DNA of 64,000 nt from Pseudomonadota bacterium (GCA_021851405.1 JAJZDW010000006.1:62001-126000), one strand, 5' to 3'. Positions 17,501-27,032 are shown, numbered from the stretch's first letter. Program-made: numbers and translations. The notes: generated by a model not told the origin, from the sequence alone.

Positions 17501-17694
17501 CGCAAGTCCTCCGGCGCCGGACTATACACCCCGGGCCGCGCGCGCCAAGGGCGCCGGTGGGTCGGCGGCGCAAAACTGTGATCCAATCACCAGCGGCTGC
17601 GCAGGCCCAAGCGCATGCGGGTCGCGCCGCGGCCCGCTCGGCCCGGGGGGCGCGAGCGCTCACGCCGTGGGGCGCTTCATGGTTAAATCCACAG

Positions 17695-18960
17695 ATGTTC
17701 CACCCGCTGTCACTGTTCGTCGGTCTGCGCTACGTGCGCGCCCGCTCGCACAAGTTCTTCGTCTCCTTCATCACCTGGACCTCCCTTGCCGGGGTGTGCG
17801 TCGGCGTCGCCGCGCTGATCGTGGTGCTCTCGGTGATGAACGGTTTCGAGGGCGACCTGCGCACCCGGCTGCTCGCCCTCGACGCCGATGCACGCGTGGT
17901 GGTGAGCCCGTCGGCACACCGCGCCGCGCCGCCGCCGCCGGCCATCTGGGAGCACCTCGCCCGACAGCTGCGCGGCGTGCCCGGGGTCACCGGGGTGGCG
18001 CCGTTCGTGCAGTCCCAGGCGCTCGCGGTACGCACGCCACAGATGCTGCCGGTGCTGCTGCGGGGCGTCGATCCGGCGGCCGAGCCGCACGTGACGCGCC
18101 TGGCGCGGGTCAGCACGGCCGGCTCGCTCGCGGCGCTGAAACCGGGCGCCGATCGGGTGATTCTCGGGGAAGTGATCGCCGAGGAGTTGGGCCTCGGGCC
18201 CGGCGACCGCATCACGCTGCTGATCCCGGGCGTGAGCGCCGGTGGACTGCCGACCCCGACGCTGCATCGCTTCACCGTCGCCGGGGTGTTCTCGGTGGGC
18301 CTCGCCGACAGCGACGCGACGCTGGTATACGGCAACATCGATGACGTGCGCGGGTTGCTGCCCGGTGGCGGCCTCGACCAGGGACTCAGAGTGCGCTACC
18401 GCAATGCGCTCGATGCGCCGGCGATCACCGCCCGGCTGCGCGCGCGCCTGCCGCAGGGCTTCTCAGTGATCGACTGGACCGAGGACAACGCGGCGTACTT
18501 TCGTGCCATCCGCATCGAGAAGACGATGATGTCGCTCATTCTGCTGCTGATTGTGGCGGTGGCGGCCTTCAACATCGTCGCTATGCTGGTGATGGTGGTG
18601 ACCGACAAACGCACCGACATCGCGATTCTGCGCACCCTCGGGGCCTCCCCGGGGCGGGTGCTGGCCATTTTTCTCATTCAGGGACTGACCATCGGGTGGC
18701 TCGGTGTCGGGCTCGGCGTCGGACTCGGACTCACCCTGGCGTATCACGTCAACGCGGTGGCGAGTTTCCTCGAGCACACGTTCGGCTTTCAGATCTTCAA
18801 CTCCAGCGTCTACTACATCACCACGATCCCCTCGGTGGTCAGCTGGAGCAATGTGACCGTGATCGGCCTCGCGGCGCTGGCGCTGACGGCGGCCGCTACG
18901 GTCTATCCGGCCGTGCGCGCCGCGCGGGTCGCGCCGGCCGAAGCGCTGCGCTACGAGTGA
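17695..18960 (+). CDS. lolC: lipoprotein-releasing ABC permease (LolC/LolE family), first copy
   Basis: 421-residue inner-membrane subunit of the LolCDE complex, which extracts outer-membrane lipoproteins from the inner membrane for LolA. Features: FVGLRYVRARSHKFFVSFIT at the start, first helix with the family hallmark IVVLSVMNGFE, a periplasmic domain, then three helices with the loop TDKRTDIAILRTLGASPGR and the ending VAPAEALRYE. ATG 17695 is chosen over the ORF-track start at 17476 because the protein then begins exactly as LolC/E does. LolE follows 7 bp later and LolD overlaps that, the classical lolC-E-D order. Confidence 0.92.
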   Translation: MFHPLSLFVGLRYVRARSHKFFVSFITWTSLAGVCVGVAALIVVLSVMNGFEGDLRTRLLALDADARVVVSPSAHRAAPPPPAIWEHLARQLRGVPGVTGVAPFVQSQALAVRTPQMLPVLLRGVDPAAEPHVTRLARVSTAGSLAALKPGADRVILGEVIAEELGLGPGDRITLLIPGVSAGGLPTPTLHRFTVAGVFSVGLADSDATLVYGNIDDVRGLLPGGGLDQGLRVRYRNALDAPAITARLRARLPQGFSVIDWTEDNAAYFRAIRIEKTMMSLILLLIVAVAAFNIVAMLVMVVTDKRTDIAILRTLGASPGRVLAIFLIQGLTIGWLGVGLGVGLGLTLAYHVNAVASFLEHTFGFQIFNSSVYYITTIPSVVSWSNVTVIGLAALALTAAATVYPAVRAARVAPAEALRYE

Positions 18961-18967
18961 GGCGCTG

Positions 18968-20221
18968 ATGTTCGACCGTTATGAATGGTTGATCGGCACT
19001 CGCCACCTGCGCTCGACCCACCGGCGCGGCTTCGTGTCGTTCGTGGCCGTGATGTCGGTCTGCGGGCTCGCGCTCGGCGTCGCCACGCTCATCGTGGTGC
19101 TCTCGGTGATGAACGGCTTCCAGCGCGAGCTGCGCAGCCGCATCCTCGATGTGACCGCGGATGCGACGCTCATGGGGCTGCGCGGCTCGATCGGGGACTG
19201 GCGCTCCGTCGAGCAGCGGGTGCGCACCGAGCCGGACGTGCAGGCCGTCGCGCCTTACGTGCAGCAGCAGGCGCTGCTGACCCATGGGCAGTACATCGCC
19301 GGGGCATCGGTGCGCGGCATCGAGCCGGCGCAGGAGACGCACGTGACCGCACTGGCGCGGCACCTGGAGCACGGGGATCTTGCGGATCTGCGCGCGGGCG
19401 GCTATCGGGTGATTCTCGGGGTCGATCTGGCTCGCGCGCTGCACGTGCAGGTGGGTCAGTCGGTGGTGCTGATTGCCCCGGAGGGCATCGCGACTCCCGC
19501 CGGGCTGATGCCGCGCATGCGACGCTTTCGGGTCGCCGGGCTGTTCCACTCCGGGATGTATCAGTACGACCGGGAGCTCGCGCTGGTGAATCTGACCGAT
19601 GCGGCGCGTCTGTTCGCCGTCGGGCCCGGTCGCGTGACGGGGCTGCGCATGAAGCTCTCCGATCCCTGGCAGGCGCCGGCCACGGTGCGCCGCATCGCCT
19701 ACTCCCTCGGTGGCAATGGTTACTACGTCAGCGACTGGACCGATCACCTGGCGAACTTCTTCCGCTCCATTCAGATCACCAAATCGATGATGTTCATCAT
19801 CCTCTCGATGATCGTGGGCGTGGCGGCCTTCAACATCGTTGCGACTCTGGTGATGATCGTGAAGGAGAAGCAGTCGGACATCGCGATTCTGCGCACGCTC
19901 GGTGCCGAGCCGCGCAACATCCTGGCGATCTTCGCCATCCAGGGTCTGCTGATCGGGGCGGCCGGCACGCTGCTCGGCGCTGCGCTCGGGGTCCTCATCG
20001 CCCATCATCTGCAGAGCCTGGTCGGGCTGCTCGAGCGGCTGCTGCACACTCAGTTTCTCAATCCGAAGGTGTATTACATGAGCGAGCTTCCCGCGTACGT
20101 CGAGGGACTCGACGTGATGCGCGTGTGCGCCGTGGCGTTCCTGCTGTGTGCGCTCGCGACGATCTATCCGGCATGGCGCGCCGCGCGCACCGCGCCGGCC
20201 GAGGCGCTGCGTCATGAGTGA
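18968..20221 (+). CDS. lolE: lipoprotein-releasing ABC permease (LolC/LolE family), second copy
   Basis: 417 residues, paralogous to the preceding protein (shared LIVVLSVMNGF, the loop KEKQSDIAILRTLGAEPRN, and the ending APAEALRHE). In LolCDE one subunit captures the lipoprotein (LolE) and the other contacts LolA through a Hook loop (LolC); which of the two paralogues here plays which role was judged from gene order only. Starts 7 bp after lolC and its stop overlaps the LolD start by 8 bp. Confidence 0.92.
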   Translation: MFDRYEWLIGTRHLRSTHRRGFVSFVAVMSVCGLALGVATLIVVLSVMNGFQRELRSRILDVTADATLMGLRGSIGDWRSVEQRVRTEPDVQAVAPYVQQQALLTHGQYIAGASVRGIEPAQETHVTALARHLEHGDLADLRAGGYRVILGVDLARALHVQVGQSVVLIAPEGIATPAGLMPRMRRFRVAGLFHSGMYQYDRELALVNLTDAARLFAVGPGRVTGLRMKLSDPWQAPATVRRIAYSLGGNGYYVSDWTDHLANFFRSIQITKSMMFIILSMIVGVAAFNIVATLVMIVKEKQSDIAILRTLGAEPRNILAIFAIQGLLIGAAGTLLGAALGVLIAHHLQSLVGLLERLLHTQFLNPKVYYMSELPAYVEGLDVMRVCAVAFLLCALATIYPAWRAARTAPAEALRHE

Positions 20222-20942
20222 GGTGGTGCTCGAGGCCCGTGCGGTGCGGCGCAGTTTCGTGGAGGGTTCAACGACCCTCGAGGTGCTCACGGGCGTGGCG
20301 ATCGAAGTGCGCGCCGGGCAGCGCCTCGCCATCATCGGTGCGTCGGGTTCGGGCAAGACCACGCTGCTGCAGATCCTCGGCGGGCTGGATCGCCCGAGCC
20401 AGGGACAGGTGCTGATCGAGGGGCGGGACCTGCACGCGCTGAGCGAACGCGAGCGCGCCATGCTGCGCAACCGGACGCTCGGCTTCGTGTACCAGTTCCA
20501 TCACCTGCTGCCGGAGTTCTCCGCGCTCGAGAACGTGGCGATGCCGCTGCTGGTGCGGCGCGAGCCGGTGGCCGAGGCGCGCCGCCAGGCGCGCGAGCTG
20601 CTCGAGCGAGTCGGGCTCGGCGGCCGTCTGACGCACCGACCGCATCAGCTCTCCGGCGGCGAGCGCCAGCGCGCCGCCGTGGCGCGCGCGCTGGTGACGC
20701 AGCCGAAGATCGTGCTTGCGGATGAGCCGACCGGCAATCTCGACGGTGCCAATGCGCACGCGGTCTTCGAGCTGATGCTCGAGCTGAACCGGGAACGGGG
20801 CACGAGCCTGATCGTGGTCACCCATGATCCGCGCCTCGCGGCGCGCATGGACGGTGTCTACGAGCTGCAGGGCGGACAGCTGCTCGCACAGGAGCCGCTC
20901 ACGGCGCGGCCGCCCAGTGCCGCGCCCGATAGCGGCGCATGA
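20214..20942 (+). CDS. lolD: lipoprotein-releasing ABC ATPase LolD
   Basis: 242-residue ATPase driving LolCE. Walker A GASGSGKTT, Q-loop VYQFHHLLPEFSALENVAMPLL (LolD-typical), signature LSGGERQR, Walker B IVLADEPTGNLD and H-loop VVTHDPRLA. ATG 20214 overlaps the lolE stop by 8 bp; the ORF-track start at 20148 lies inside lolE. The 3' end overlaps the stop end of the DUF2062 gene on the opposite strand by 44 bp. Confidence 0.94.
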   Translation: MSEVVLEARAVRRSFVEGSTTLEVLTGVAIEVRAGQRLAIIGASGSGKTTLLQILGGLDRPSQGQVLIEGRDLHALSERERAMLRNRTLGFVYQFHHLLPEFSALENVAMPLLVRREPVAEARRQARELLERVGLGGRLTHRPHQLSGGERQRAAVARALVTQPKIVLADEPTGNLDGANAHAVFELMLELNRERGTSLIVVTHDPRLAARMDGVYELQGGQLLAQEPLTARPPSAAPDSGA

Positions 20943-21420
20943 CCTCCCAGCGCCAGAGGAACTCCACGGCGCACCAGCCGGCGAGTCCGGCGACCACGGA
21001 ACACACCAGGCACCCGAGCAGGAACGGCCGCCACAGCGGGCCGAGTCCGTACTGCAACCACTGCCAGCTCAGCTGGAAGGCGAAGTGACCCGGGGGCGTA
21101 TCGAGCAGCAGCGCACCGACGCGGTAGGCGAGGTAATAGATCGGCACCATGGTGAGCGGATTGTTCACCAGGAAAATCGTGCCGTAGACCGCCGGGACGT
21201 TCAGCCGCCAGGTGAGGGCGATGAGGCCTGCGAGCAGCGAGTGCACCGGTAGTGGCACGAAGCTGATCGCCAGCCCGACGCCGAATGCGCCGGTGACCGA
21301 GCGGCGGTGGACCGCCCAGAGCCGCGGATCCATCAACCGGTCGCCGAACACGCGCAGCAGCTTATGCCCCTCGATGGTGTGGGGCTTGGGCAGGATCTTC
21401 TTCAAAAATCGGCGTGGCAT
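20899..21420 (-). CDS. DUF2062 membrane protein
   Basis: 173 residues. MPRRFLKKILPKPHTI followed by LRVFGDRLMDPRLWAVHRRSV is the standard opening of DUF2062 proteins; three or four hydrophobic segments follow (GLAISFVPLPVHSLLAGLIAL, YGTIFLVNNPLTMVPIYYLAY, FLLGCLVCSVVAGLAGWCAVEFL). Function of the family is not established. The ATG at 21420 is preferred to the ORF-track start at 21507, which adds a low-complexity Ala/Arg stretch. Convergent with lolD (44-bp overlap) and divergent from exbB (107 bp apart). DUF2062 genes are often found beside lolCDE/exbB in related bacteria. Confidence 0.85.
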   Translation of the reverse strand: MPRRFLKKILPKPHTIEGHKLLRVFGDRLMDPRLWAVHRRSVTGAFGVGLAISFVPLPVHSLLAGLIALTWRLNVPAVYGTIFLVNNPLTMVPIYYLAYRVGALLLDTPPGHFAFQLSWQWLQYGLGPLWRPFLLGCLVCSVVAGLAGWCAVEFLWRWEVMRRYRARHWAAAP

Positions 21421-21527
21421 GAGTGTGGCACTGTACCACGGCGCCGCGGCGGCGGGCCGCGCGGCGCGTTCCGGCGCCGGGCGCACTCCGGTATGATGCT
21501 CTTTCACGAATTCAATGGGGTCGTTTG

Positions 21528-22154
21528 ATGTGGGAAATCGTGCAGGCGGGTGGTCCGCTGATGTGGCCGATCATCTTCTGCTCGATCGTCGCCGCGGCGA
21601 TCGTGCTCGAGCGCCTCTGGACGCTGCAGGAGCGGCGCGTATTGCCGCGCGAGCTGCCGCAGAAGGTCTGGCAGCTGATCGAGACGGGACAGGTCACTGA
21701 CAAGGTGATCGCCGCGCTCGAGCAGCACTCGCCCCTCGGGCGCCTGCTCGCCGTCGGCCTCTCCAACCGCCATCGCTCGCACGAGATGCTGATGGAGCGG
21801 CTCGAGGACGCCGGCCGGCACGTCGTGCACGAGCTTGAGCGTTTTCTCAACACGCTTGGCACCATCGCCGGTATTTCCCCGCTGCTCGGCTTGCTCGGGA
21901 CCGTGACCGGCATCATCCGCGCGTTCGATGCCATCCAGCACAGCAGCATGGGCGATCCGCGCGCGCTCTCCGGCGGCATCGCCGAGGCGCTGGTGTGCAC
22001 GGCCGCGGGGCTGTGCGTGGCCATTCCCTCGCTCATCTCCTACCGCTATCTGCGCGGCAAGGTCGAGGGCATCGTCGTGGAGATGGAGAAACACGCCCTG
22101 CGCATGGCCGATGCGCTCGAAGCGGCTGGCGATGCCGCCTCGGGCGGCGTTTGA
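21528..22154 (+). CDS. exbB: ExbB/TolQ/MotA-family proton channel protein
   Basis: 208-residue inner-membrane protein that with ExbD uses the proton-motive force, classically to energise TonB. Three helices: LMWPIIFCSIVAAAIVLERLW (residues 10-30), LNTLGTIAGISPLLGLLGTVTGII (about 105-130) and EALVCTAAGLCVAIPSLISY (about 150-170). The family motif GLLGTVTG is intact. Start ATG 21528 follows GGGGTC. ExbD begins 7 bp later, then msbA and lpxK, so this pair is tied to envelope biogenesis rather than to either TonB receptor of the window; it may nevertheless energise them. Confidence 0.9.
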   Translation: MWEIVQAGGPLMWPIIFCSIVAAAIVLERLWTLQERRVLPRELPQKVWQLIETGQVTDKVIAALEQHSPLGRLLAVGLSNRHRSHEMLMERLEDAGRHVVHELERFLNTLGTIAGISPLLGLLGTVTGIIRAFDAIQHSSMGDPRALSGGIAEALVCTAAGLCVAIPSLISYRYLRGKVEGIVVEMEKHALRMADALEAAGDAASGGV

Positions 22155-22161
22155 TCCGCCC

Positions 22162-22593
22162 ATGAATCTCAAACCGCGGCGCCACGAGGAGCCGGAGATC
22201 AACATCGTGTCGCTGATCGACGTGGTGCTGCTCTTGGTGGTGTTCTTCATGCTCTCCAGTCACTTCACCCAGGAAGGGCGGCTGCACGTGGTGCTGCCGC
22301 GCGCCGCGGCGGTGCCGGCCGCGAGCGGCCGCCCGCAGACGCTGGTCGTGACGGTGACCGAAAACGGCGATTACCTGGTCAACGGCCGAGAGCTGCTCAA
22401 CAACAGTCCGGACACGCTGCGCACGGCGCTCGCCGCCCAGCCGACCGCGGCCCGCAGCCAGGCGGTGCTGATCCGCGCCGATGCGCGCGCCACGCAGCAG
22501 TCGGTGGTGACCGCCATGGACGTGCTCGGGGAGCTCGGTTTCGTCAAACTCGACATCGCGACGATCAAGGCGCGTCTCGGGAGCGGCTCGTGA
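22162..22593 (+). CDS. exbD: ExbD/TolR-family protein
   Basis: 143 residues: a cytoplasmic start rich in charged residues (KPRRHEEPEINIVSLIDVVLLLVVFFML), one helix carrying the essential Asp (LIDVVLLL), and a periplasmic domain. Its stop overlaps the GTG start of msbA by 4 bp (GTGA). Partner of the preceding ExbB. Confidence 0.92.
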   Translation: MNLKPRRHEEPEINIVSLIDVVLLLVVFFMLSSHFTQEGRLHVVLPRAAAVPAASGRPQTLVVTVTENGDYLVNGRELLNNSPDTLRTALAAQPTAARSQAVLIRADARATQQSVVTAMDVLGELGFVKLDIATIKARLGSGS

Positions 22594-24338
22594 GCGTCCC
22601 CGAAGAGGGCGAGGATCGCGACGCGGCACGCGTCTACCGCCGGCTCCTCGGGTATCTGCGTCCGAACCTCGGCGCCTTCATCCTCGGCATTGTGGGCGGG
22701 GCGATCTACGCAGCGAGCTCGAGCGGCCTGGTGGAGCTCGCCAAGCGTCTGGGCAACCTGCTGCGCGATCCGGACAAGCGCATGATCGTGTGGCTACCGG
22801 TCGCACTCGTCGTGTTGTTCGCCGTGCGTGGCGTCGGCAACCTCGTGCAGACGTACTTCATGGGTTACGTCGGGCGGCGGGTCGTGAAGCGCTTGCGCGG
22901 GCAGGTCTTCGAGCGGGTGCTCGACCTGCCGGTGGCCTTCTACGATCGGCAGGCCGTCGGGGCCATGCTCTCGCGCCTGACGTACAACTGCGAGCAGGTC
23001 GGGCAGGCCTCGACCAACTCCATCGTCATCCTGGTGCGCGCCGGGCTGATCATCATTTTCCTGCTTGCGTGGATGGTCTGGATCAATCTGCGCCTGACGC
23101 TGCTCTCACTCATCATGGGGCCGCTCGTGGGGTGGCTGGTCACGGTGATCAACCGCCATTTCCGCCGCTACGGCCAGCGCATCCAGCATTCCATGGAAGA
23201 CGTGATGCGCCTGGCCAAGGAGAGCTTTGAGTCCCCGCGCCTGGTGAAGGTCTACGGCGCCCAGGGGCATCTCGCGGCGCAGTTCGAGCGGGTCAACGAG
23301 CACAACCGCATCTCCAACATGAAGTCCATCCTCACCAGCGGGCTCGCCAACCCGACGGTGCAGCTGGTGAGCGCGGTGGGCGGGGCGTTCGTGCTGGCAC
23401 TGGCGATCCGCGACACCGTCCTCGGGAAGATGAGCCCGGGGGATCTGGTCGCCTTCTTCACCGCGCTGTCGATGCTCGCCCAGCCGGTGCGCGAGGTGGT
23501 GGGTCAGTCCGGCCCGATCCAGCAGGGCGTGGCGGCCGCGCAGAGCCTGTTCGAGATTCTCGATCAGCCGAGCGAGCCGGAGACCGGCGATTACCGTCCC
23601 GGGCGGGTGCGCGGGGCGGTCGAGTATCGGGATGTGTCGTTCGCCTACGGGACGGACAAGGAAGCGGCGCTGCGCGGGGTGTCCTTCACGGCACCGGCCG
23701 GCTCGCAGCTGGCCGTCGTGGGGCGCTCGGGCAGCGGCAAAACGACCCTGGTCAACCTGCTGCCGCGCTTCTATGAGGTGGGTGCCGGTGCCATTCTCAT
23801 CGACGGCCGCGACGTGCACGACTACGAGTTGAAGGCGCTGCGCGAGCAGATCTCGGTGGTCAGTCAGGAAGTGACCCTGTTCGATGACACCATCCGCAAC
23901 AACATCGCTTTTGGGCGCGAGGTGTCTGAGCAGGCGCTGCAGCGTGCGGCCGAAGCGGCCCATGTGCTGGAGTTCGCCACCGCGTTGCCACAGGGGCTCG
24001 ACACGATGGTGGGCGATCGCGGCGTGCTGCTCTCGGGCGGACAGCGCCAGCGCATTGCGATTGCGCGCGCGTTGCTGAAGGATGCGCCGATCCTGATTCT
24101 CGATGAGGCGACCTCCGCGCTCGATACCGAGGCGGAGCGGCACATCCAATCGGCGCTGGCGCATCTGGTGCGGGACCGGACCACGTTCGTCATCGCCCAC
24201 CGGCTCTCGACCGTGGAGCAGGCCGACCGCATTCTCGTGCTCGATGCCGGCCGGGTGGTCGAAAGCGGCACCCATGCCGAGCTGCTGGCCCGAGACGGGT
24301 TGTACGCGCAGCTGTACCGGCTGCAGTTCAGCGACTGA
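22590..24338 (+). CDS. msbA: lipid A export ABC transporter MsbA
   Basis: 582-residue fused half-transporter (six helices plus nucleotide-binding domain) that flips lipid A-core across the inner membrane. Walker A GRSGSGKTT, signature LSGGQRQR, Walker B ILDEATSALD, H-loop IAHRLSTV. Transmembrane part includes DLPVAFYDRQAVGAMLSRLTYN, a strong MsbA hallmark. Begins with GTG inside the exbD stop and is followed 6 bp later by lpxK, the classical msbA-lpxK pair. Confidence 0.95.
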   Translation: MSVPEEGEDRDAARVYRRLLGYLRPNLGAFILGIVGGAIYAASSSGLVELAKRLGNLLRDPDKRMIVWLPVALVVLFAVRGVGNLVQTYFMGYVGRRVVKRLRGQVFERVLDLPVAFYDRQAVGAMLSRLTYNCEQVGQASTNSIVILVRAGLIIIFLLAWMVWINLRLTLLSLIMGPLVGWLVTVINRHFRRYGQRIQHSMEDVMRLAKESFESPRLVKVYGAQGHLAAQFERVNEHNRISNMKSILTSGLANPTVQLVSAVGGAFVLALAIRDTVLGKMSPGDLVAFFTALSMLAQPVREVVGQSGPIQQGVAAAQSLFEILDQPSEPETGDYRPGRVRGAVEYRDVSFAYGTDKEAALRGVSFTAPAGSQLAVVGRSGSGKTTLVNLLPRFYEVGAGAILIDGRDVHDYELKALREQISVVSQEVTLFDDTIRNNIAFGREVSEQALQRAAEAAHVLEFATALPQGLDTMVGDRGVLLSGGQRQRIAIARALLKDAPILILDEATSALDTEAERHIQSALAHLVRDRTTFVIAHRLSTVEQADRILVLDAGRVVESGTHAELLARDGLYAQLYRLQFSD

Positions 24339-24344
24339 CGCGCC

Positions 24345-25367
24345 ATGCAGGCGTGGCTCAATCGGCGCTGGTACGGCCCACCCGGGTCGTGCGCGGCGCT
24401 AGAGCCGCTGGCGCGGCTGTATGGGGCGGCCGTGGCCGTGCGCCGCAGACGCGCGGGGGCGCCCCGTGCGCTGCCCGTTCCGGTGATCATCGTCGGTAAC
24501 CTCACGGTCGGGGGCACGGGCAAGACGCCGCTCACCGTCTGGCTCGCCCAGCAATCGAGCCGGCATGGGCTGCCGGCCGGGGTGATCTCGCGCGGATACG
24601 GCGGCAGAGCCGGCGGTGTGCGCGTGCTCGATGCCGCGGCCGATTGGCGCGAAGTGGGCGATGAGCCGCTGATCCTGGCGCGCCGCAGCGGCTGCGTGAC
24701 CGCCGTCGGGCGGGAGCGGACGGAGGCGGCCCGCGCGGTGATTGCCCGTGGCGCAGGGGTGGTGATTTCCGATGACGGGCTGCAGCACCTGCGGCTCACC
24801 CGCCAGTGCACGATCGTGGTCGCGGACGGCGCGCGCGGGTTCGGCACGGGGCGGCTGCTGCCGGCCGGGCCGCTGCGCGAGCCGCTGCAGCGGCTCGCGA
24901 GCGCCGATGCGCTGGTGATCCATGGGGCGTCCGAACACCCCTCGCTGCGCGCCGCGGCCGCGTATTTTCCCCCGCACGTCCTGCGCATGGACCTGGTGCC
25001 CGGGCCGGCCGTGTCGCTGGCCTCGGGCGAACGGCGCGCGCTGGAGGCGTTTGCCGGCTCGCCCGTACACGCGGTCGCCGGCATCGGCCATCCGCAGCGC
25101 TTCTTCCGCGAGCTCGTCGCTCACGGCCTGGAGGTGCTCGAGCATCCCTTCCCGGACCACCATCCGCTCAGCGCCGCCGAGCTGGCATTCGGCGATGCGC
25201 GTCCGGTACTCATGACGGAAAAGGATGCCGTAAAATGCGCTCACCTGGCCGATCCGCGGCTGTGGTTCGTGCCGGTCGAGGCGCTCTTCAGCGAGACTGA
25301 CGCCGCCTGCCTGCTCGAGCTGCTGCTGCGTACGGCCGCATCATTCGCCAGGCCCCCCGGAGGTTAG
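24345..25367 (+). CDS. lpxK: tetraacyldisaccharide 4'-kinase LpxK
   Basis: Phosphorylates the 4' position of the lipid A disaccharide at the inner membrane. N-terminal amphipathic/membrane helix (WLNRRWYG, then LARLYGAAVAVRR), unusual P-loop VGGTGKTPLTVWL near residue 55, ISRGYGG, and the metal/base motif ISDDGLQHLRL. 340 residues is normal. Trm112-like gene starts 3 bp after its stop. Confidence 0.95.
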   Translation: MQAWLNRRWYGPPGSCAALEPLARLYGAAVAVRRRRAGAPRALPVPVIIVGNLTVGGTGKTPLTVWLAQQSSRHGLPAGVISRGYGGRAGGVRVLDAAADWREVGDEPLILARRSGCVTAVGRERTEAARAVIARGAGVVISDDGLQHLRLTRQCTIVVADGARGFGTGRLLPAGPLREPLQRLASADALVIHGASEHPSLRAAAAYFPPHVLRMDLVPGPAVSLASGERRALEAFAGSPVHAVAGIGHPQRFFRELVAHGLEVLEHPFPDHHPLSAAELAFGDARPVLMTEKDAVKCAHLADPRLWFVPVEALFSETDAACLLELLLRTAASFARPPGG

Positions 25368-25370
25368 TTC

Positions 25371-25559
25371 ATGGATGCCCGCCTGCTCGAAATTCTCGCC
25401 TGCCCGATGTGCAAGGGCCCGCTCCTCTACCGGCGTGAGGCGTCAGTGCTCGTCTGTCGCATGGACCGGCTCGCCTACCCGATCCGCGACGGCGTGCCGG
25501 TGATGCTCGAGGAAGAGGCGCGCCAGCTCGGCGCCGATGATCCGCTGCTCGAGCGCTGA
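25371..25559 (+). CDS. Trm112-family small protein (YcaR-like)
   Basis: 62 residues: [13 protein letters not shown], then [20 protein letters not shown], the UPF0434/Trm112 pattern. Three cysteines remain. Between lpxK and kdsB, exactly as ycaR in E. coli. Trm112 proteins activate methyltransferases in eukaryotes and archaea; the bacterial role in this locus is not established. Confidence 0.92.
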   Translation: MDARLLEILACPMCKGPLLYRREASVLVCRMDRLAYPIRDGVPVMLEEEARQLGADDPLLER

Positions 25560-25572
25560 GCGGCACGGCGGC

Positions 25573-26325
25573 GTGTTCCGCATCGCGATTCCTGTGCGTG
25601 CCGGCTCGAGCCGGCTGCCCGGCAAGGCGCTGGCCCCGCTCGCCGGCAAGCCGATGGTGCAGTGGGTGTACGAGAAGGCCTGCGCCGCGGGGGCGCGCGA
25701 GGTGCTGATCGCGACCGATGATGAAGCGATCGCGGCGGCCGCTCGGGCCTTCGGTGCGAACGCGCGGCTGACGTCGGCGCAGCACGTCTCCGGCACCGAC
25801 CGCATTGCCGAACTGGCCCGGCTCGAGGGCTGGGCGGATGAGGACATCGTGGTGAACGTGCAGGGCGATGAGCCGCTGATTCCGCCGGCGATCATCGCTC
25901 AGGTGGCGGCGTTGCTCGCCGAGACGCCGCTCGCGGCGATCGCCACGCTCGCCACGCCCATCGAGTCGCTCGAGGAATTCCTGGACCCGAACGCGGTCAA
26001 GGTCGTCACCGACGCCCGGGGTCGCGCATTGTACTTCTCGCGTGCCCCGATCCCCTGGGTGCGGGACGGGGCGCCGGCGGGTCTCGCCACTCAGCGTCGC
26101 TTCGACGGGGCCCGCCGTCACGTGGGGCTCTATGCGTACCGAGTGGCGGCGCTGAGGATCCTCTGCGCGCTGCCGAGCTCGCCGCTCGAGGTCGGTGAGA
26201 AGCTCGAGCAACTGCGCGCGCTCGAGCACGGCCTGACCATCCAGGTGGCCGATGCTCTCGAGCGCCCCGGGCCCGACGTCAATACCGCCGAGGACCTGCG
26301 CCGGGTGGCGGATCTCCTCGGCTGA
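25573..26325 (+). CDS. kdsB: 3-deoxy-manno-octulosonate cytidylyltransferase KdsB
   Basis: Makes CMP-Kdo for LPS inner core synthesis. IPVRAGSSRLPGKAL at the start is the nucleotide-binding loop; NVQGDEPLI and HVGLYAYR are KdsB hallmarks. 250 residues from GTG 25573, chosen because orthologues begin two or three residues before the IPxRxxSSRLPGK loop; the ORF-track start at 25537 would overlap the preceding gene and add an unrelated peptide. End of the exbB-to-kdsB operon. Confidence 0.94.
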   Translation: MFRIAIPVRAGSSRLPGKALAPLAGKPMVQWVYEKACAAGAREVLIATDDEAIAAAARAFGANARLTSAQHVSGTDRIAELARLEGWADEDIVVNVQGDEPLIPPAIIAQVAALLAETPLAAIATLATPIESLEEFLDPNAVKVVTDARGRALYFSRAPIPWVRDGAPAGLATQRRFDGARRHVGLYAYRVAALRILCALPSSPLEVGEKLEQLRALEHGLTIQVADALERPGPDVNTAEDLRRVADLLG

Positions 26326-26465
26326 CTCTGTGCGTCGGAACCTTATGATATCTTTAGGCTTGCAAGGGTCCGGCGGCTGGAACTTCGCCGCATCGACGTG
26401 CGTCCATTGAGAGAGGCAGGGGCGATGTTCGCCCAACGGACGTCCTGCAACGGGACGGGAAACGT

Positions 26466-27032
26466 ATGCTCGAACACATGAGCGCATCATTGAGACTCCG
26501 GCGTGGGCTGCAGCGGATCGCAGCGTGCGCGGTTCTGGCGACGCTCACGGCATGCGCCACGACGCAATACGATCAACCGGTGGCCTACGCCGCGCCACCG
26601 CCGAATACGACCGTGTACGCCTATCCCATGCACGGTCAGTCGAGCGAGCGGCAGAGCCGCGACCGCTATGAATGCAGCGTTTGGGCGGTGCACCAGAGCG
26701 GCTTTGACCCCAGTGCACCGAACGTGCCCGTGTATGACCGGGTGGCCGTTCAGGGTCCACCGCCGGGCACCGATACGGCCCTGGGGGCCATTGCCGGCGC
26801 CGTCATCGGCGCGGCGCTCTCGGACCGCTGGGACCGGGGCTCGGGCGCGGTGTTCGGGGCACTGACCGGCGCCATGATCGGCAGCGCCGGCGATGCGGCC
26901 AATGCCCAGGCCAATGACCAGGCGATGGGGGCTGCGGCCCAGGCACAGGACCGCTCGATGGCGCGCCAGGCCATGGACTACCGGCGCGCGCTGGGAGCGT
27001 GTCTGCAGGCGCGCGGGTATAGCGTGCGCTAA
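26466..27032 (+). CDS. glycine-zipper lipoprotein
   Basis: 188 residues. Signal peptide with lipobox LTAC (lipidated Cys30), then a Pro/Tyr-rich stretch, a conserved block RDRYECSVWAVHQSGFDP, and a glycine-zipper membrane hairpin at about residues 102-142 (ALGAIAGAVIGAALS, AVFGALTGAMIG) of the Gly-zipper_2TM/YMGG type. The tail DYRRALGACLQARGYSVR is also typical. Probably outer-membrane anchored; function unknown. Two in-frame starts (26466 and 26478) are possible; the first has GGGA upstream. Flanked by 140 bp of non-coding DNA on the 5' side with a TATGAT box at 26344. Confidence 0.82.
   Translation: MLEHMSASLRLRRGLQRIAACAVLATLTACATTQYDQPVAYAAPPPNTTVYAYPMHGQSSERQSRDRYECSVWAVHQSGFDPSAPNVPVYDRVAVQGPPPGTDTALGAIAGAVIGAALSDRWDRGSGAVFGALTGAMIGSAGDAANAQANDQAMGAAAQAQDRSMARQAMDYRRALGACLQARGYSVR

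Noticed and set aside
17695-20942. LolC/LolE pair considered as a second copy of the MacB-like system
   Set aside because: The SVMNGF and IAILRTLG motifs and the C-E-D order are specific to lipoprotein release; the operon at 2-7.7 kb is the divergent one.
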